DNA of 64,000 nucleotides, taken from the NCBI RefSeq assembly GCF_001457025.1, contig NZ_KQ758606.1, positions 1 to 64,000 of the forward strand, in the 5' to 3' direction. The position numbers and the translations under genes are program-made. Positions within the stretch are counted from its first letter, which is position 1. Every line of letters starts with the position of its first letter. The notes beneath the pieces are model-generated. The model was not told the origin of the DNA and did not search any database. It saw only the letters and a program-made list of their open reading frames with translations. The stretch comes from Pseudarthrobacter enclensis (GTDB lineage: Bacteria; Actinomycetota; Actinomycetes; Actinomycetales; Micrococcaceae). Shown piece after piece: positions 49,948-58,865 of the stretch.

Positions 49948-50384
49948 GCGGCGCTGGACAGGACGGGGCGCAGCGCCACGGCGTGGTCCAGCCCGGCGCC
50001 ACCAGCAGGGACATTTACGACGGCGGCATGGCCGTCCGGCGCGAAGTCCTCGGCGACACCCATGTGGACCGGGCGAACGCCAGCAAGGACGACTTCACCG
50101 ACGATTTCCAGGACATGATCACCCGCATCGCCTGGGGCGGCATCTGGACCCGGCCGGGCCTGTCCCGCCAGATGCGCTCCGCGGTGACCATCACCGCCAT
50201 GGTGGCGCACGGGCACTGGGAGGAGCTGGCCATGCACATCCGCGCCGCCCTCCGGAACGGCCTCAGCCGGGACGAGATCAAGGAAATCCTGCTGCAGACC
50301 GCCATCTACTGTGGCGTCCCGTCCGCCAACACCGCGTTCAAGACCGCCCAGCAAGTGTTTCGAGAAATGGACACCACCCCATGA
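49944..50384 (+). CDS. pcaC: 4-carboxymuconolactone decarboxylase
   Basis: A 146-residue CMD-family protein: RREVLGDTHVDRANA, WGGIWTRPGLSRQMRSAVTITAMVAHGHWEEL (in parts), IYCGVPSANTAFKTAQQVF. Decarboxylates 4-carboxymuconolactone to the enol-lactone. GTG 49944 overlaps the pcaD stop (GTGA); the stop overlaps pcaF. Confidence 0.95.
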   Translation: MSGAGQDGAQRHGVVQPGATSRDIYDGGMAVRREVLGDTHVDRANASKDDFTDDFQDMITRIAWGGIWTRPGLSRQMRSAVTITAMVAHGHWEELAMHIRAALRNGLSRDEIKEILLQTAIYCGVPSANTAFKTAQQVFREMDTTP

Positions 50385-51583
50385 ACCAGGCTTTTGTGTA
50401 CGACGCCGTGCGCACACCGTTCGGCAAGTTCGGCTCCGGCCTCGCCGCCGTCCGCCCGGATGACCTTGCCGCGCACGTGATCAGGGAGTCCGTGCGGCGC
50501 GCCCCCTCGCTTGATCCGGAGCGGATTGACGAGGTGGTGTTCGGCAACGCCAACGGCGCCGGCGAGGAAAACCGCAACGTCGCCCGGATGGGAACGCTGC
50601 TGGCCGGGCTGCCGGTCTCGATCCCCGGCACCACGGTGAACCGGCTCTGTGGCTCGTCCCTGGACGCCGCCATCATCGCGTCCCGGCAGGTCAACGCCGG
50701 CGACGCCGACCTGGTCCTGGTGGGCGGAGCCGAGTCGATGTCCCGGGCGCCGTGGGTGCTCCCCAAGACGGAGAAGCCCTACCCCGCAGGCGACCTGAAC
50801 CTGGCCTCCACCACCCTGGGCTGGCGCCTGGTGAACAAGGCGATGCCGAAGGACTGGACCATTTCCCTGGGCGAGGCCACCGAGCGGCTCCGGGAGAAGT
50901 ACGGCGTCACGCGGGAGGCGCAGGACGAGTTCGCAGCCGCCTCGCACAACCTGTCCGCCGCCGCGTGGGACGAGGGCTTCTACGACACCCTTGTCACCCC
51001 TGTCCCGGGCACCGACCTGGTCCGCGACGAAGGCATCCGTCCCGGCTCGTCGGCGGAGAAGCTCGCCGGACTGAAGACCGTGTTCCGGACCGGGGACGGC
51101 ACCGTCACGGCGGGCAACGCGTCTCCATTGTCCGACGGCGCCTCCGCGGCCTGGGTGGGCAGTGAGGCTGCCGCCGGGCTGCTCGGGCTGGACCCGCTGG
51201 CCCGCATCGCCGGGCGCGGCGCCCACGCCAACGATCCGCAGTACTTCGGCTACGCCCCCGTCGAGGCCGCCAACAAGGCCCTCGCGAAGGCGGGCATCGG
51301 CTGGGACCAGGTGGGCGCCGTCGAACTTAACGAAGCGTTCGCCGCGCAGTCCCTGGCCTGCGTCAACGCCTGGGGCATCGACCCCTCGATCGTGAACCGG
51401 CACGGCGGAGCGATCGCCATGGGGCACCCGCTCGGCGCCTCCGGCACCCGAATCCTGGGGACCCTGGCCCGGTCCCTGCAGGCCTCCGGCGAACGCTGGG
51501 GCGTCGCAGCGATCTGCATCGGCGTCGGCCAGGGCCTGGCAGTGGTGCTGGAAAACGTGACTGCTTCAAACGGAAAGGCATAA
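50381..51583 (+). CDS. pcaF: 3-oxoadipyl-CoA thiolase
   Basis: A 400-residue thiolase. Acyl-carrying Cys in TTVNRLCGSSLDA, His in GGAIAMGHPLGASG, second Cys in AICIGVGQG. Cleaves 3-oxoadipyl-CoA to succinyl-CoA and acetyl-CoA. ATG at 50381 overlaps the pcaC stop. The assignment as PcaF rather than an acetyl-CoA acetyltransferase rests on the length and context. Confidence 0.92.
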   Translation: MNQAFVYDAVRTPFGKFGSGLAAVRPDDLAAHVIRESVRRAPSLDPERIDEVVFGNANGAGEENRNVARMGTLLAGLPVSIPGTTVNRLCGSSLDAAIIASRQVNAGDADLVLVGGAESMSRAPWVLPKTEKPYPAGDLNLASTTLGWRLVNKAMPKDWTISLGEATERLREKYGVTREAQDEFAAASHNLSAAAWDEGFYDTLVTPVPGTDLVRDEGIRPGSSAEKLAGLKTVFRTGDGTVTAGNASPLSDGASAAWVGSEAAAGLLGLDPLARIAGRGAHANDPQYFGYAPVEAANKALAKAGIGWDQVGAVELNEAFAAQSLACVNAWGIDPSIVNRHGGAIAMGHPLGASGTRILGTLARSLQASGERWGVAAICIGVGQGLAVVLENVTASNGKA

Positions 51584-51586
51584 GCC

Positions 51587-52282
51587 ATGCTGAACTTTGT
51601 TGATTCGGTCCAGGAGGCCGTGGCCGGGATCAAGGACGGCTCCACCGTGATGATCGGCGGGTTCGGCAACGCCGGCCAGCCGTTCGAACTCATCGACGCG
51701 CTGCTCGAATGCGGTGCCACGGACCTGACGGTGGTGAACAACAACGCCGGCCAGGGCGACCAGGGCCTGGCCCTGCTGATCAAGGAAGGCCGGGTGAAGA
51801 AGATGATCTGCTCCTTCCCGCGGCAGTCCGATTCCTGGCACTTCGACGCCAAGTACAAGGCCGGCGAGATCGAACTCGAGCTGGTTCCGCAGGGCAACCT
51901 GGCAGAGCGGATCCGTGCCGCCGGGGCCGGGATCGGCGGGTTCTTCACCCCCACCGGCTACGGCACCACACTCGCCGAAGGCAAGGAAACCAGGTTCCTG
52001 AACGGCAAGTGGCAGGTCTTCGAAACCCCCATCCACGCCGACGTCGCCCTGATCAAGGCGCTCAAGGCCGACGGAAAGGGCAACCTGGTGTACCGCAAGA
52101 CGGCCCGGAACTTCGGCCCCATCATGGCCGCCGCCGCGAAGCACACCATCGTCCAGGTATCCGGGATCGTCCCCACCGGCGGGCTCGACCCGGAAAACAT
52201 CGTCACCCCGGGGATCTACGTCAACAGCATCGTCCAGGTTGCCGGCAGCGGTGCCGGTGCCACGAACGGAAAGGCGGCCTGA
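51587..52282 (+). CDS. pcaI: 3-oxoadipate CoA-transferase subunit A
   Basis: A 231-residue CoA-transferase alpha subunit: MIGGFGNAGQPFELIDALLE near the start, NNNAGQGDQGLALLIKEGRVKKMICSFPR. Transfers CoA from succinyl-CoA to 3-oxoadipate together with PcaJ. ATG at 51587, 3 bases after pcaF. Confidence 0.93.
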   Translation: MLNFVDSVQEAVAGIKDGSTVMIGGFGNAGQPFELIDALLECGATDLTVVNNNAGQGDQGLALLIKEGRVKKMICSFPRQSDSWHFDAKYKAGEIELELVPQGNLAERIRAAGAGIGGFFTPTGYGTTLAEGKETRFLNGKWQVFETPIHADVALIKALKADGKGNLVYRKTARNFGPIMAAAAKHTIVQVSGIVPTGGLDPENIVTPGIYVNSIVQVAGSGAGATNGKAA

Positions 52283-52283
52283 G

Positions 52284-52973
52284 ATGAGCCTCACCGAAAC
52301 CAGCATCAAGACATCAGAGACGCCGCTGGGCCGGGACGACCTCGCCCGGCTCGTGGCCAAGGACATCGCCCCCGGTTCCTTCGTGAACCTGGGCATCGGC
52401 CAGCCCACCCTGGTGTCCAACTACCTCACCGACGAACAAAACATCACCCTCCACACCGAGAACGGCATGCTGGGCATGGGCCCCGCCGCGGAGGGCGACG
52501 AGATCGACGGCGACCTCATCAACGCCGGCAAGATCCCCGTCACCGAGCTGCCCGGCGCCTCGTACTTCCACCACGCCGACTCGTTCGCGATCATGCGCGG
52601 CGGGCACCTGGACATCTGCGTCCTGGGGGCCTTCCAGGTCTCCGCCACCGGGGACCTGGCGAACTGGCACACCGGGGCACCCGGGGCGATTCCCGCCGTC
52701 GGCGGTGCCATGGACCTGGCCACCGGCGCCAAGGACGTGTTCGTGATGATGACCCTCCTGACCCGCGAGGGTGCGTCCAAGATCGTGGAATCCTGCACCT
52801 ACCCGCTCACGGGCGTCGGCTGCGTCACCCGCGTCTACACCGACAAGGCCGTGTTCCTCACCGGTCCCGACGGCGTCACCGTCCGTGAAACCTTCGGCTG
52901 CACCCTTGAAGAACTCCAGGAACTGGTGCCCGTCCCGCTGAAGGCCGCGTCCGGCGTCGGAAGCGCCGCCTAG
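52284..52973 (+). CDS. pcaJ: 3-oxoadipate CoA-transferase subunit B
   Basis: A 229-residue beta subunit with the active-site Glu in HTENGMLGMGP and the SYFHHADSFAIMRGGHLDICVLGAFQV core (in parts). ATG at 52284 directly after the pcaI stop. Completes the lower beta-ketoadipate pathway. Confidence 0.94.
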   Translation: MSLTETSIKTSETPLGRDDLARLVAKDIAPGSFVNLGIGQPTLVSNYLTDEQNITLHTENGMLGMGPAAEGDEIDGDLINAGKIPVTELPGASYFHHADSFAIMRGGHLDICVLGAFQVSATGDLANWHTGAPGAIPAVGGAMDLATGAKDVFVMMTLLTREGASKIVESCTYPLTGVGCVTRVYTDKAVFLTGPDGVTVRETFGCTLEELQELVPVPLKAASGVGSAA

Positions 52974-52984
52974 GATTGGTAACC

Positions 52985-53794
52985 ATGACCGACGCCGTCC
53001 GCACGGACACCCAGCCCCCGCAGGCCAGCGACCAGTATGTCCAGTCGCTGGCACGCGGCCTGGCAGTGATCCGCGCCTTTGACGCGGACCGCCCGGTCAT
53101 GACGCTCACCGAGGTTGCCGGGCAAACCGGGCTGACCCGGGCCACCGCACGCCGGTTCCTGCACACCCTGGTGGAGCTGGGCTACGTCCGCACCGACGGC
53201 AAGACGTTCGCCCTGACGGCGCAGGTGCTGCAGCTCGGCTACGCCTACCTTTCCGGGCTCTCCCTGCCGCAACTGGCCCAGCCGCACCTGGAGGAGCTGT
53301 CCCTCAAACTGGGCGAATCCACCTCCGCGGCCGTGCTGGACGGAACAGATATCGCCTACATCGCCAGGGTGACCACACGCCGGATCATGACCATCGGCAT
53401 CACCGTGGGCACCCGTTTCCCGGCCTACGCCACCTCCATGGGCCGGGTCCTGCTGGCCCACCTCCCGGCACCCGCCCTGGAGGAGTACCTGGCCGCCGCC
53501 GACATTCGGCCCCTCACGCCGCGCGCCCTGGGAACGGTCCCGCAGCTGCTGGCCGAGCTGGAGGCTGTCCGCGCCCAGGGCTGGTGCCTGCTGGACCAGG
53601 AGCTGGAACTGGGCCTGATGTCCGTGGCCGCCCCGGTCTTCGACGGTCCCAAAGCCGTGGCGGCTGTCAACGTGTCCCTGCAGGCCCAGTCCGTGGCGGC
53701 GCAGCCGGATCCGAAGGCCTACCTGGCGTCAGTGGCGGAGGAAATCACCGCCACCGCCAAACTCATTTCAGCGGACCTGACCGCCCGCGGCTAG
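52985..53794 (+). CDS. pcaR: IclR-family regulator, PcaR/PcaU/PobR type
   Basis: A 269-residue regulator of the PcaR/PcaU/PobR branch: YVQSLARGLAVIRAFDADRPVMTLTEVAGQTGLTRATARRFLHTL (winged helix, in parts), then the effector domain with SGLSLPQLAQPHLEELSLKLGESTSAAVLDGTDIAYIARV. It probably activates the pca operon in response to protocatechuate or 3-oxoadipate. The start is ATG 52985; a TTG at 52976 is also in frame. It is the last gene of the pca run and is followed by a strong hairpin. Confidence 0.9.
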   Translation: MTDAVRTDTQPPQASDQYVQSLARGLAVIRAFDADRPVMTLTEVAGQTGLTRATARRFLHTLVELGYVRTDGKTFALTAQVLQLGYAYLSGLSLPQLAQPHLEELSLKLGESTSAAVLDGTDIAYIARVTTRRIMTIGITVGTRFPAYATSMGRVLLAHLPAPALEEYLAAADIRPLTPRALGTVPQLLAELEAVRAQGWCLLDQELELGLMSVAAPVFDGPKAVAAVNVSLQAQSVAAQPDPKAYLASVAEEITATAKLISADLTARG

Positions 53795-53800
53795 CCCAAC

Positions 53801-53843
53801 CCAGCGCAGCACCGCACGGCACCGCACGCCGTTGCTGTGCTGG
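53801..53843 (+). terminator. Hairpin ending the pca operon
   Basis: Stem CCAGCGCAGCA / TGCTGTGCTGG (one G-T pair) with a second inner stem ACGGC / GCCGT. No T-tract. Confidence 0.6.
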
Positions 53844-53989
53844 CGCGTCACGGCAAAGGTAACTGTTTGCCATCCAACCCCGCCGCGGCACTCCCGCCGC
53901 AGCAGCACGGGCCCTAGACTCAAGCCAACTGTGCGCAGCAGAGCGGCTGCCGCAAGGCTGCCGGTCGCGGCGGGAAGGGGAATCGGCGG

Positions 53990-55159
53990 ATGAAAGTGGG
54001 TATTCCGCGGGAACGCCGGGACGGTGAACGGCGCGTTGCAGCCACCCCGGACACCGTGAAGCAGCTTACCGGGATGGGGTTGGAGGTCCTGGTGGAGGCG
54101 GCAGCGGGCGAACGTTCGGGGCACCCGGACCGCGACTACATGCAGGCGGGCGCCGCCGTCGTCCCCGCACTGGATGCTTCCGCCCTGGACGTCCTGCTGC
54201 ACGTCCGGCCCCTCGACCCGCACGCCGCCGCCGCCCTGAGACGGGGGACCCTCACCGTGGGCCTGGCCTCGCCGTCGTCCGAACTGCCTGCCGTGGAGGC
54301 GCTCGCCGGCGCAGGCGTCACGTCCTTCGCCCTGGAACTGGTTCCCCGGATTTCCCGTGCCCAGTCCATGGACGCGCTCAGCTCCCAGGCCCTGGTGGCC
54401 GGCTACCGCTGCGTCCTGGAGGCTGCCATCCGGCTGCCCCGGTTCTTCCCGCTTTACATGACGGCGGCGGGCACCGTCCCGCCCGCCAGGGTCCTGGTCC
54501 TGGGCGCCGGCGTGGCGGGGCTGCAGGCCATCGGAACCGCCAAGCGGCTGGGCGCCCGGGTCTTCGCCAATGACATCCGTCCCGCCTCCGCGGACGAGGT
54601 CGCCTCGATGGGCGGCACGTTCATCCGCCTGGACCTTGAAACCGCGGAAGCGGCAGGCGGCTACGCCCGCCAGCTCAGTTCCGACGCCGGCACCCGGCAA
54701 CGGCAGCTCCTGGCTCCGCATGTTGCGGAGTCGGATGTGCTGATCACGACGGCGGCTGTTCCCGGGCGCCCCGCACCCCTTTTGGTGACCCGCGGGATGG
54801 TGCAGGGCATGCGGGCCGGATCGGTCGTCGTCGACCTTGCCGCGGAGTCCGGCGGCAACGTCGAAGGCGTGGTCCCCGGCGAGGACACCGACGTCCCCAC
54901 CGCCGACGGCACCGGCTACGTCACCCTGGTGGGCCTGAAGGACCCGGCATCCGCCATGGCCTTTGACGCCTCCCGCCTCTACGCCAAGAACGTGGCCAAC
55001 CTCCTGGCGCTGATGGTCAAGGACGGCGCCCTGGACCTGGACTTCGGCGACGAGGTGGTGGCCGGCGCGTGCCTCACCCACGACGGTGAGGTGCGGCACC
55101 GCCCCACCGCGGAGCTGCTGGGGGCGCGGAGCACGGCACCGCAGGAAGGAACGCTCTGA
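53990..55159 (+). CDS. pntAA: NAD(P) transhydrogenase subunit alpha, part 1
   Basis: A 389-residue NAD(H)-binding subunit (domain I): IPRERRDGERRVAATPDTV, the Rossmann loop LVLGAGVAGLQAIGTAKRLGARVFANDIRP (in parts) and VVDLAAESGGN. The proton-pumping transhydrogenase makes NADPH from NADH. ATG at 53990. Its stop overlaps pntAB by one base. Confidence 0.94.
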   Translation: MKVGIPRERRDGERRVAATPDTVKQLTGMGLEVLVEAAAGERSGHPDRDYMQAGAAVVPALDASALDVLLHVRPLDPHAAAALRRGTLTVGLASPSSELPAVEALAGAGVTSFALELVPRISRAQSMDALSSQALVAGYRCVLEAAIRLPRFFPLYMTAAGTVPPARVLVLGAGVAGLQAIGTAKRLGARVFANDIRPASADEVASMGGTFIRLDLETAEAAGGYARQLSSDAGTRQRQLLAPHVAESDVLITTAAVPGRPAPLLVTRGMVQGMRAGSVVVDLAAESGGNVEGVVPGEDTDVPTADGTGYVTLVGLKDPASAMAFDASRLYAKNVANLLALMVKDGALDLDFGDEVVAGACLTHDGEVRHRPTAELLGARSTAPQEGTL

Positions 55160-55479
55160 TGGACGGAATGAGCCTGCTGACCATCACGGTCCTGGCCGTC
55201 TTTGTGGGCTTCGAGGTGGTGTCCAAGGTCTCCAGCACGCTCCACACGCCGTTGATGTCCGGAGCCAACGCCATCCACGGCATCATCCTGGTGGGCGCCA
55301 TCATCGTGGCCGGCCAGGCAACCGACCCCTGGGTCCTCACAGTGGCGCTCCTCGCCGTCGTCCTGGCCACCGCCAACTTGGTGGGCGGCTTCGTGGTGAC
55401 GGACCGCATGCTGCACATGTTCCACGCCAGGAAGGACGCCGCGCGGCCCGCGGCCGGGGACAAGGCGGCGGGCAAATGA
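55159..55479 (+). CDS. pntAB: NAD(P) transhydrogenase subunit alpha, part 2 (membrane)
   Basis: A 106-residue protein with three helices (TITVLAVFVGFEVVSKV; TPLMSGANAIHGIILVGAII; VALLAVVLATANLVGGFVV). TDRMLHMFHARK is the conserved end. The separate small membrane subunit is the usual three-gene arrangement of actinobacteria. Confidence 0.93.
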   Translation: MDGMSLLTITVLAVFVGFEVVSKVSSTLHTPLMSGANAIHGIILVGAIIVAGQATDPWVLTVALLAVVLATANLVGGFVVTDRMLHMFHARKDAARPAAGDKAAGK

Positions 55480-56849
55480 GCGTCCTGGACCCCGCCTGGA
55501 CAGCGCTCCTGTACCTGGTGGCCGCCGTCTTCTTTATCCTGGCGCTGCGCGGCCTCAGCTCACCCCGCACAGCCCGCCGCGGCAACCTGGTGGGCGCGGC
55601 CGGCGCCGTGATCGCCGTCGTCACCGTGTTCCTGTCCGCGAGGCTGGAGAACATCCCCTGGATCCTGGCCGCCATCGCCGTGGGAGCCGCCGTGGCCGCC
55701 CCGGTAGCCCGGCGCGTGAAGATGACGCAGATGCCCCAATTGGTGGCGCTGTTCAACGGGGTGGGCGGCGGCGCCGCAGCGTTGGTGGCGCTGTTGGAAC
55801 TGCCGCACGCGGACGGCCCCTGGGTGCGGCTGGCCATCGTCTTCACGCTCCTGGTGGGTGCCGTCTCCTTTGCCGGCTCGGGGGTGACGTTCGCCAAGCT
55901 GCAGGAGCTCATGACCACCCGGCCGGTGCTGTTCCCCGGCCTGCCCGTGGTGATGGCCGCGGTGCTGCTGGCCTCCGTGGCTGCTGCCGCCGCGGTCATG
56001 GTGACCGGGTCCACCGCGCTCGCGGTGCTGCTGCTGGTCCTGGGCCTGGCCGCCGGTGCGCTGCTTGTGCTGCCCGTGGGCGGCGCCGATGTTCCCATCG
56101 TGATTTCACTGCTGAACGTCTTCACCGGCCTGGCCGTGGCCGCGTCCGGCTTGGTGCTGGGCAACGTGCTCCTGGTGGTGGCCGGCACCCTGGTGGGCGC
56201 CTCCGGCACCATCCTGACCCGCGCCATGGCCGCCGCCATGGGCAGGAGCGTCGCCGGCATCATGTTCGGCGCCTTCCGGGGAAGTTCGACGGCGGGATCC
56301 ACCGCCGTGAGCGAACGGCCGGTCCGCTCCTCCACGCCGGAGGACGTGGCGGTGCTCCTGCGGTACGCGCAGCGGGTCATCATCGTGCCCGGCTACGGGT
56401 TGGCGGTGGCGCAGGGCCAGCACACGGCGGCGGAGCTGGCCCAGGCCCTGGAAGCCCGCGGGATCGAGGTGGACTTTGCCATCCACCCGGTGGCCGGCCG
56501 GATGCCCGGGCACATGAACGTGCTCCTGGCCGAAGCCAACGTCCCGTACGAGTCACTCAAGGAAATGGTGGAAATCAACCCGGAGTTCAAGACCGCGGAC
56601 GTGGCACTGGTGGTGGGCGCCAACGACGTGGTCAACCCGGCCGCCAAGACCACCGCGGGCTCGCCGATCTACGGCATGCCCATCCTGGAGGTCGCGGCGG
56701 CGCGGCAGGTGGTGTTCCTCAAACGGTCCATGCGCCCCGGCTTCGCGGGCATCGAAAACGACCTGCTGTACGAGCCGCAGACCTCCCTGCTGTTCGGCGA
56801 CGCCAAGGATTCCCTGGCCCAGGTGCTGGGGGCCGTCAAATCCCTGTAG
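55476..56849 (+). CDS. pntB: NAD(P) transhydrogenase subunit beta
   Basis: A 457-residue subunit with eight or nine helices (about 5-265) and the C-terminal NADP-binding domain (about 280-457): IVPGYGLAVAQGQH, HPVAGRMPGHMNVLLAEANVPY, VGANDVVNPAAK. ATG 55476 overlaps pntAB by 4 bases. Confidence 0.95.
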   Translation: MSVLDPAWTALLYLVAAVFFILALRGLSSPRTARRGNLVGAAGAVIAVVTVFLSARLENIPWILAAIAVGAAVAAPVARRVKMTQMPQLVALFNGVGGGAAALVALLELPHADGPWVRLAIVFTLLVGAVSFAGSGVTFAKLQELMTTRPVLFPGLPVVMAAVLLASVAAAAAVMVTGSTALAVLLLVLGLAAGALLVLPVGGADVPIVISLLNVFTGLAVAASGLVLGNVLLVVAGTLVGASGTILTRAMAAAMGRSVAGIMFGAFRGSSTAGSTAVSERPVRSSTPEDVAVLLRYAQRVIIVPGYGLAVAQGQHTAAELAQALEARGIEVDFAIHPVAGRMPGHMNVLLAEANVPYESLKEMVEINPEFKTADVALVVGANDVVNPAAKTTAGSPIYGMPILEVAAARQVVFLKRSMRPGFAGIENDLLYEPQTSLLFGDAKDSLAQVLGAVKSL

Positions 56850-56930
56850 CCGGCGCTGGCGGGAACTCCCCGGCGGTCAGGCTACTCTTCTCTGAGAAGC
56901 TTGCTTTCCATTCCGCCACCTAAGGACGCC

Positions 56931-57851
56931 ATGACTGCCAACAGCTCCACCTCACCCCGGCGCGCAGCCATCATTGTCAATCCCGCCAAGCCGGTGGACA
57001 TCGACGTGCGCGGCCTGGTGGCCAAGCACTGCGTGGAAAACGGCTGGGGCGAGGCCATCTGGCTGGAAACCACCAAGGAGGATCCCGGCGTCGGGCAGGC
57101 CAAGGAAGCGCTGGCGCAGGGGGCCGACATTGTCATTGCCGCCGGCGGCGACGGCACCGTCCGCTGCGTGGCCGAGGTCCTCTCCGGCGGTGACGTTCCC
57201 ATGGGCCTGCTGCCGCTGGGGACCGGGAACCTGCTGGCCCGCAACCTCGGGATGGACGTGACCGATTACGACGGTGCCATGGCCGGAGCCCTCACCGGTT
57301 CGGAGCGGAAGATCGACGTGGTCCGTGCCCGCCGCAGCGACCCGGACCAGGAGCAGCTGTTCCTGGTCATGGCCGGTGTGGGCTACGACGCCACCATCAT
57401 GGCGGACACCAATGAGGACTTGAAGGACAAGGTGGGCTGGCTGGCCTACGTGGACGCCGGCATCCGGAACCTGCCCGGAAAGCCCGTCAAGGCCACCGTG
57501 GTCATCGACGGCGAGACGGTGGTGCACCGCGGCGTGCGCAGCGTGATGGTGGGCAACTGCGGCAAGGTCCAGGGCGGCCTGGAGATTTTCCCGGACGCCA
57601 AGGTGGATGACGGCCTGCTGGATATCGCGGTGCTCGCTCCGCACCACGGCAAACTGGGCTGGCTCTCCGTGCTCGCAGGCATCATTGGCAGGGGCAGGAC
57701 CAAGGACACCGCCGTGGAGTACTTCCAGGGCAAGACCGTGGAAATCACCCTCGAACACAACGACAACTATCAGCTGGACGGGGACCACGAAGGCGAGGGC
57801 AAGCACGTCCTGATGACCATGGAGCCGGAGGCGCTCACGCTCCGGATGTAA
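56931..57851 (+). CDS. Diacylglycerol kinase-family lipid/sphingoid kinase
   Basis: A 306-residue protein with the DAGK catalytic domain: RAAIIVNPAKPVDIDV, ATP loop IAAGGDGTVRCVAEVL and LLPLGTGNLLARNLGM. It lacks a membrane helix, as usual for the YegS/DgkB group, and phosphorylates a lipid such as diacylglycerol. The ATG at 56931 has TAAGGAC upstream, better than the in-frame TTG/ATG at 56901. It converges on the ACT gene with 7 bases between. Confidence 0.88.
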   Translation: MTANSSTSPRRAAIIVNPAKPVDIDVRGLVAKHCVENGWGEAIWLETTKEDPGVGQAKEALAQGADIVIAAGGDGTVRCVAEVLSGGDVPMGLLPLGTGNLLARNLGMDVTDYDGAMAGALTGSERKIDVVRARRSDPDQEQLFLVMAGVGYDATIMADTNEDLKDKVGWLAYVDAGIRNLPGKPVKATVVIDGETVVHRGVRSVMVGNCGKVQGGLEIFPDAKVDDGLLDIAVLAPHHGKLGWLSVLAGIIGRGRTKDTAVEYFQGKTVEITLEHNDNYQLDGDHEGEGKHVLMTMEPEALTLRM

Positions 57852-57858
57852 CCGGTAC

Positions 57859-58698
57859 TTAGTTGGGGGTGGCAGGGGTGGTCTTGTGCGCCAGGACCTC
57901 CGCCAGCTCCGCCAGCCGGTGGGCCCGGGCAGACTCGGCAGGTGTGAAGGGTTCGCCCGGCCGGGCAAAGACGATGGGCCCGTGCCAGGCCGTGGGGATC
58001 TTGAGAACGGCGCCGCCGCCGGCCACCGCGGCGGAAACGTCCGACGGCGGCACTATCCGGGCGCGGAGCAGCTCCGCCACGGCGAGGGGCAGCTCGGTGG
58101 GGGCTTCGGCGATCCTGGCGGCGAGGCTCAGCGCTTTCGTCTGTCCGTCAGCCATGGCCAGCGCGGTGGTGGGCCAGGCGTGCGGAGCTGCCCCGCCGCC
58201 GTCGCGCAGTGCGTCCAGCAGCTCCCGTTCCCCCATGCTGCCGGGGGCGGACAGCACAAACTCGTCCAGCACGCCTCCGGGCACGGGATGGACGTGCAGG
58301 CCCAGGATGTTCACGCCGTTCCGGGCCAGCGAACCGGTCACCTTCTCCAGCGAGCCCGGCTCATCCCGGAGTACGGTCCGCGCCCGCCAGAGCGCGGGAG
58401 CGGCGTCGAGGGTGCGGCGGCGGTGCAGCGCCGGAGCGTGCAGCCAGCCGCGCAGCAGCCGGGCGGCTGAGGGTTCGGCCACCCAGATCACCAGCACCGT
58501 GGCGGTCAGCGTCAGGACCAGCACCTTGGCCACGTAGGGCAGGTGGGTTTCCACCACGAGGGCGTGCACCAGCAGTTCGATGGGCAGCATCACCGCCACG
58601 TTCGCCACGGTCAGGCGGGTCCTGGGCGGCTCGGGCATCATGCCGCAGACTTCGCAGCTCAGCTCGGCCGCAGGAGTGTTCCGGGATGCGCGCGTCAT
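57859..58698 (-). CDS. Membrane-anchored ACT-domain protein
   Basis: A 279-residue protein of unknown function. The N terminus has CEVCGMMPEPPR, then a helix pair (about 30-75: LTVANVAVMLPIELLVHALVV; VAKVLVLTLTATVLVIWVA). An ACT domain follows (about 105-165: RTVLRDEPGSLEKVTGSLARNGVNILGLHVHPV). The C-terminal 100 residues (KIPTAWHGPIVFARPGEPFTPAE) could bind a ligand. ACT domains usually bind amino acids, so it may be a membrane-tethered sensor. The ATG at 58698 was chosen; a 17-residue upstream extension has no support. Confidence 0.7.
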   Translation of the reverse strand: MTRASRNTPAAELSCEVCGMMPEPPRTRLTVANVAVMLPIELLVHALVVETHLPYVAKVLVLTLTATVLVIWVAEPSAARLLRGWLHAPALHRRRTLDAAPALWRARTVLRDEPGSLEKVTGSLARNGVNILGLHVHPVPGGVLDEFVLSAPGSMGERELLDALRDGGGAAPHAWPTTALAMADGQTKALSLAARIAEAPTELPLAVAELLRARIVPPSDVSAAVAGGGAVLKIPTAWHGPIVFARPGEPFTPAESARAHRLAELAEVLAHKTTPATPN

Positions 58699-58865
58699 GA
58701 GCCCAGCATCGGTGCCTGCTGTTACTGCGGCATTGCCGGCCCATTCCATTCAAGGGAATTTAATGCGCGGCCGGGCGGGCCTCCGCCGTAGGATTTACCC
58801 GGAACGTCAGCGTGGCCGGCCGCCCTATCAGGACAACCGGTTACCGCAGGAAGGCGCTGCCCAAC

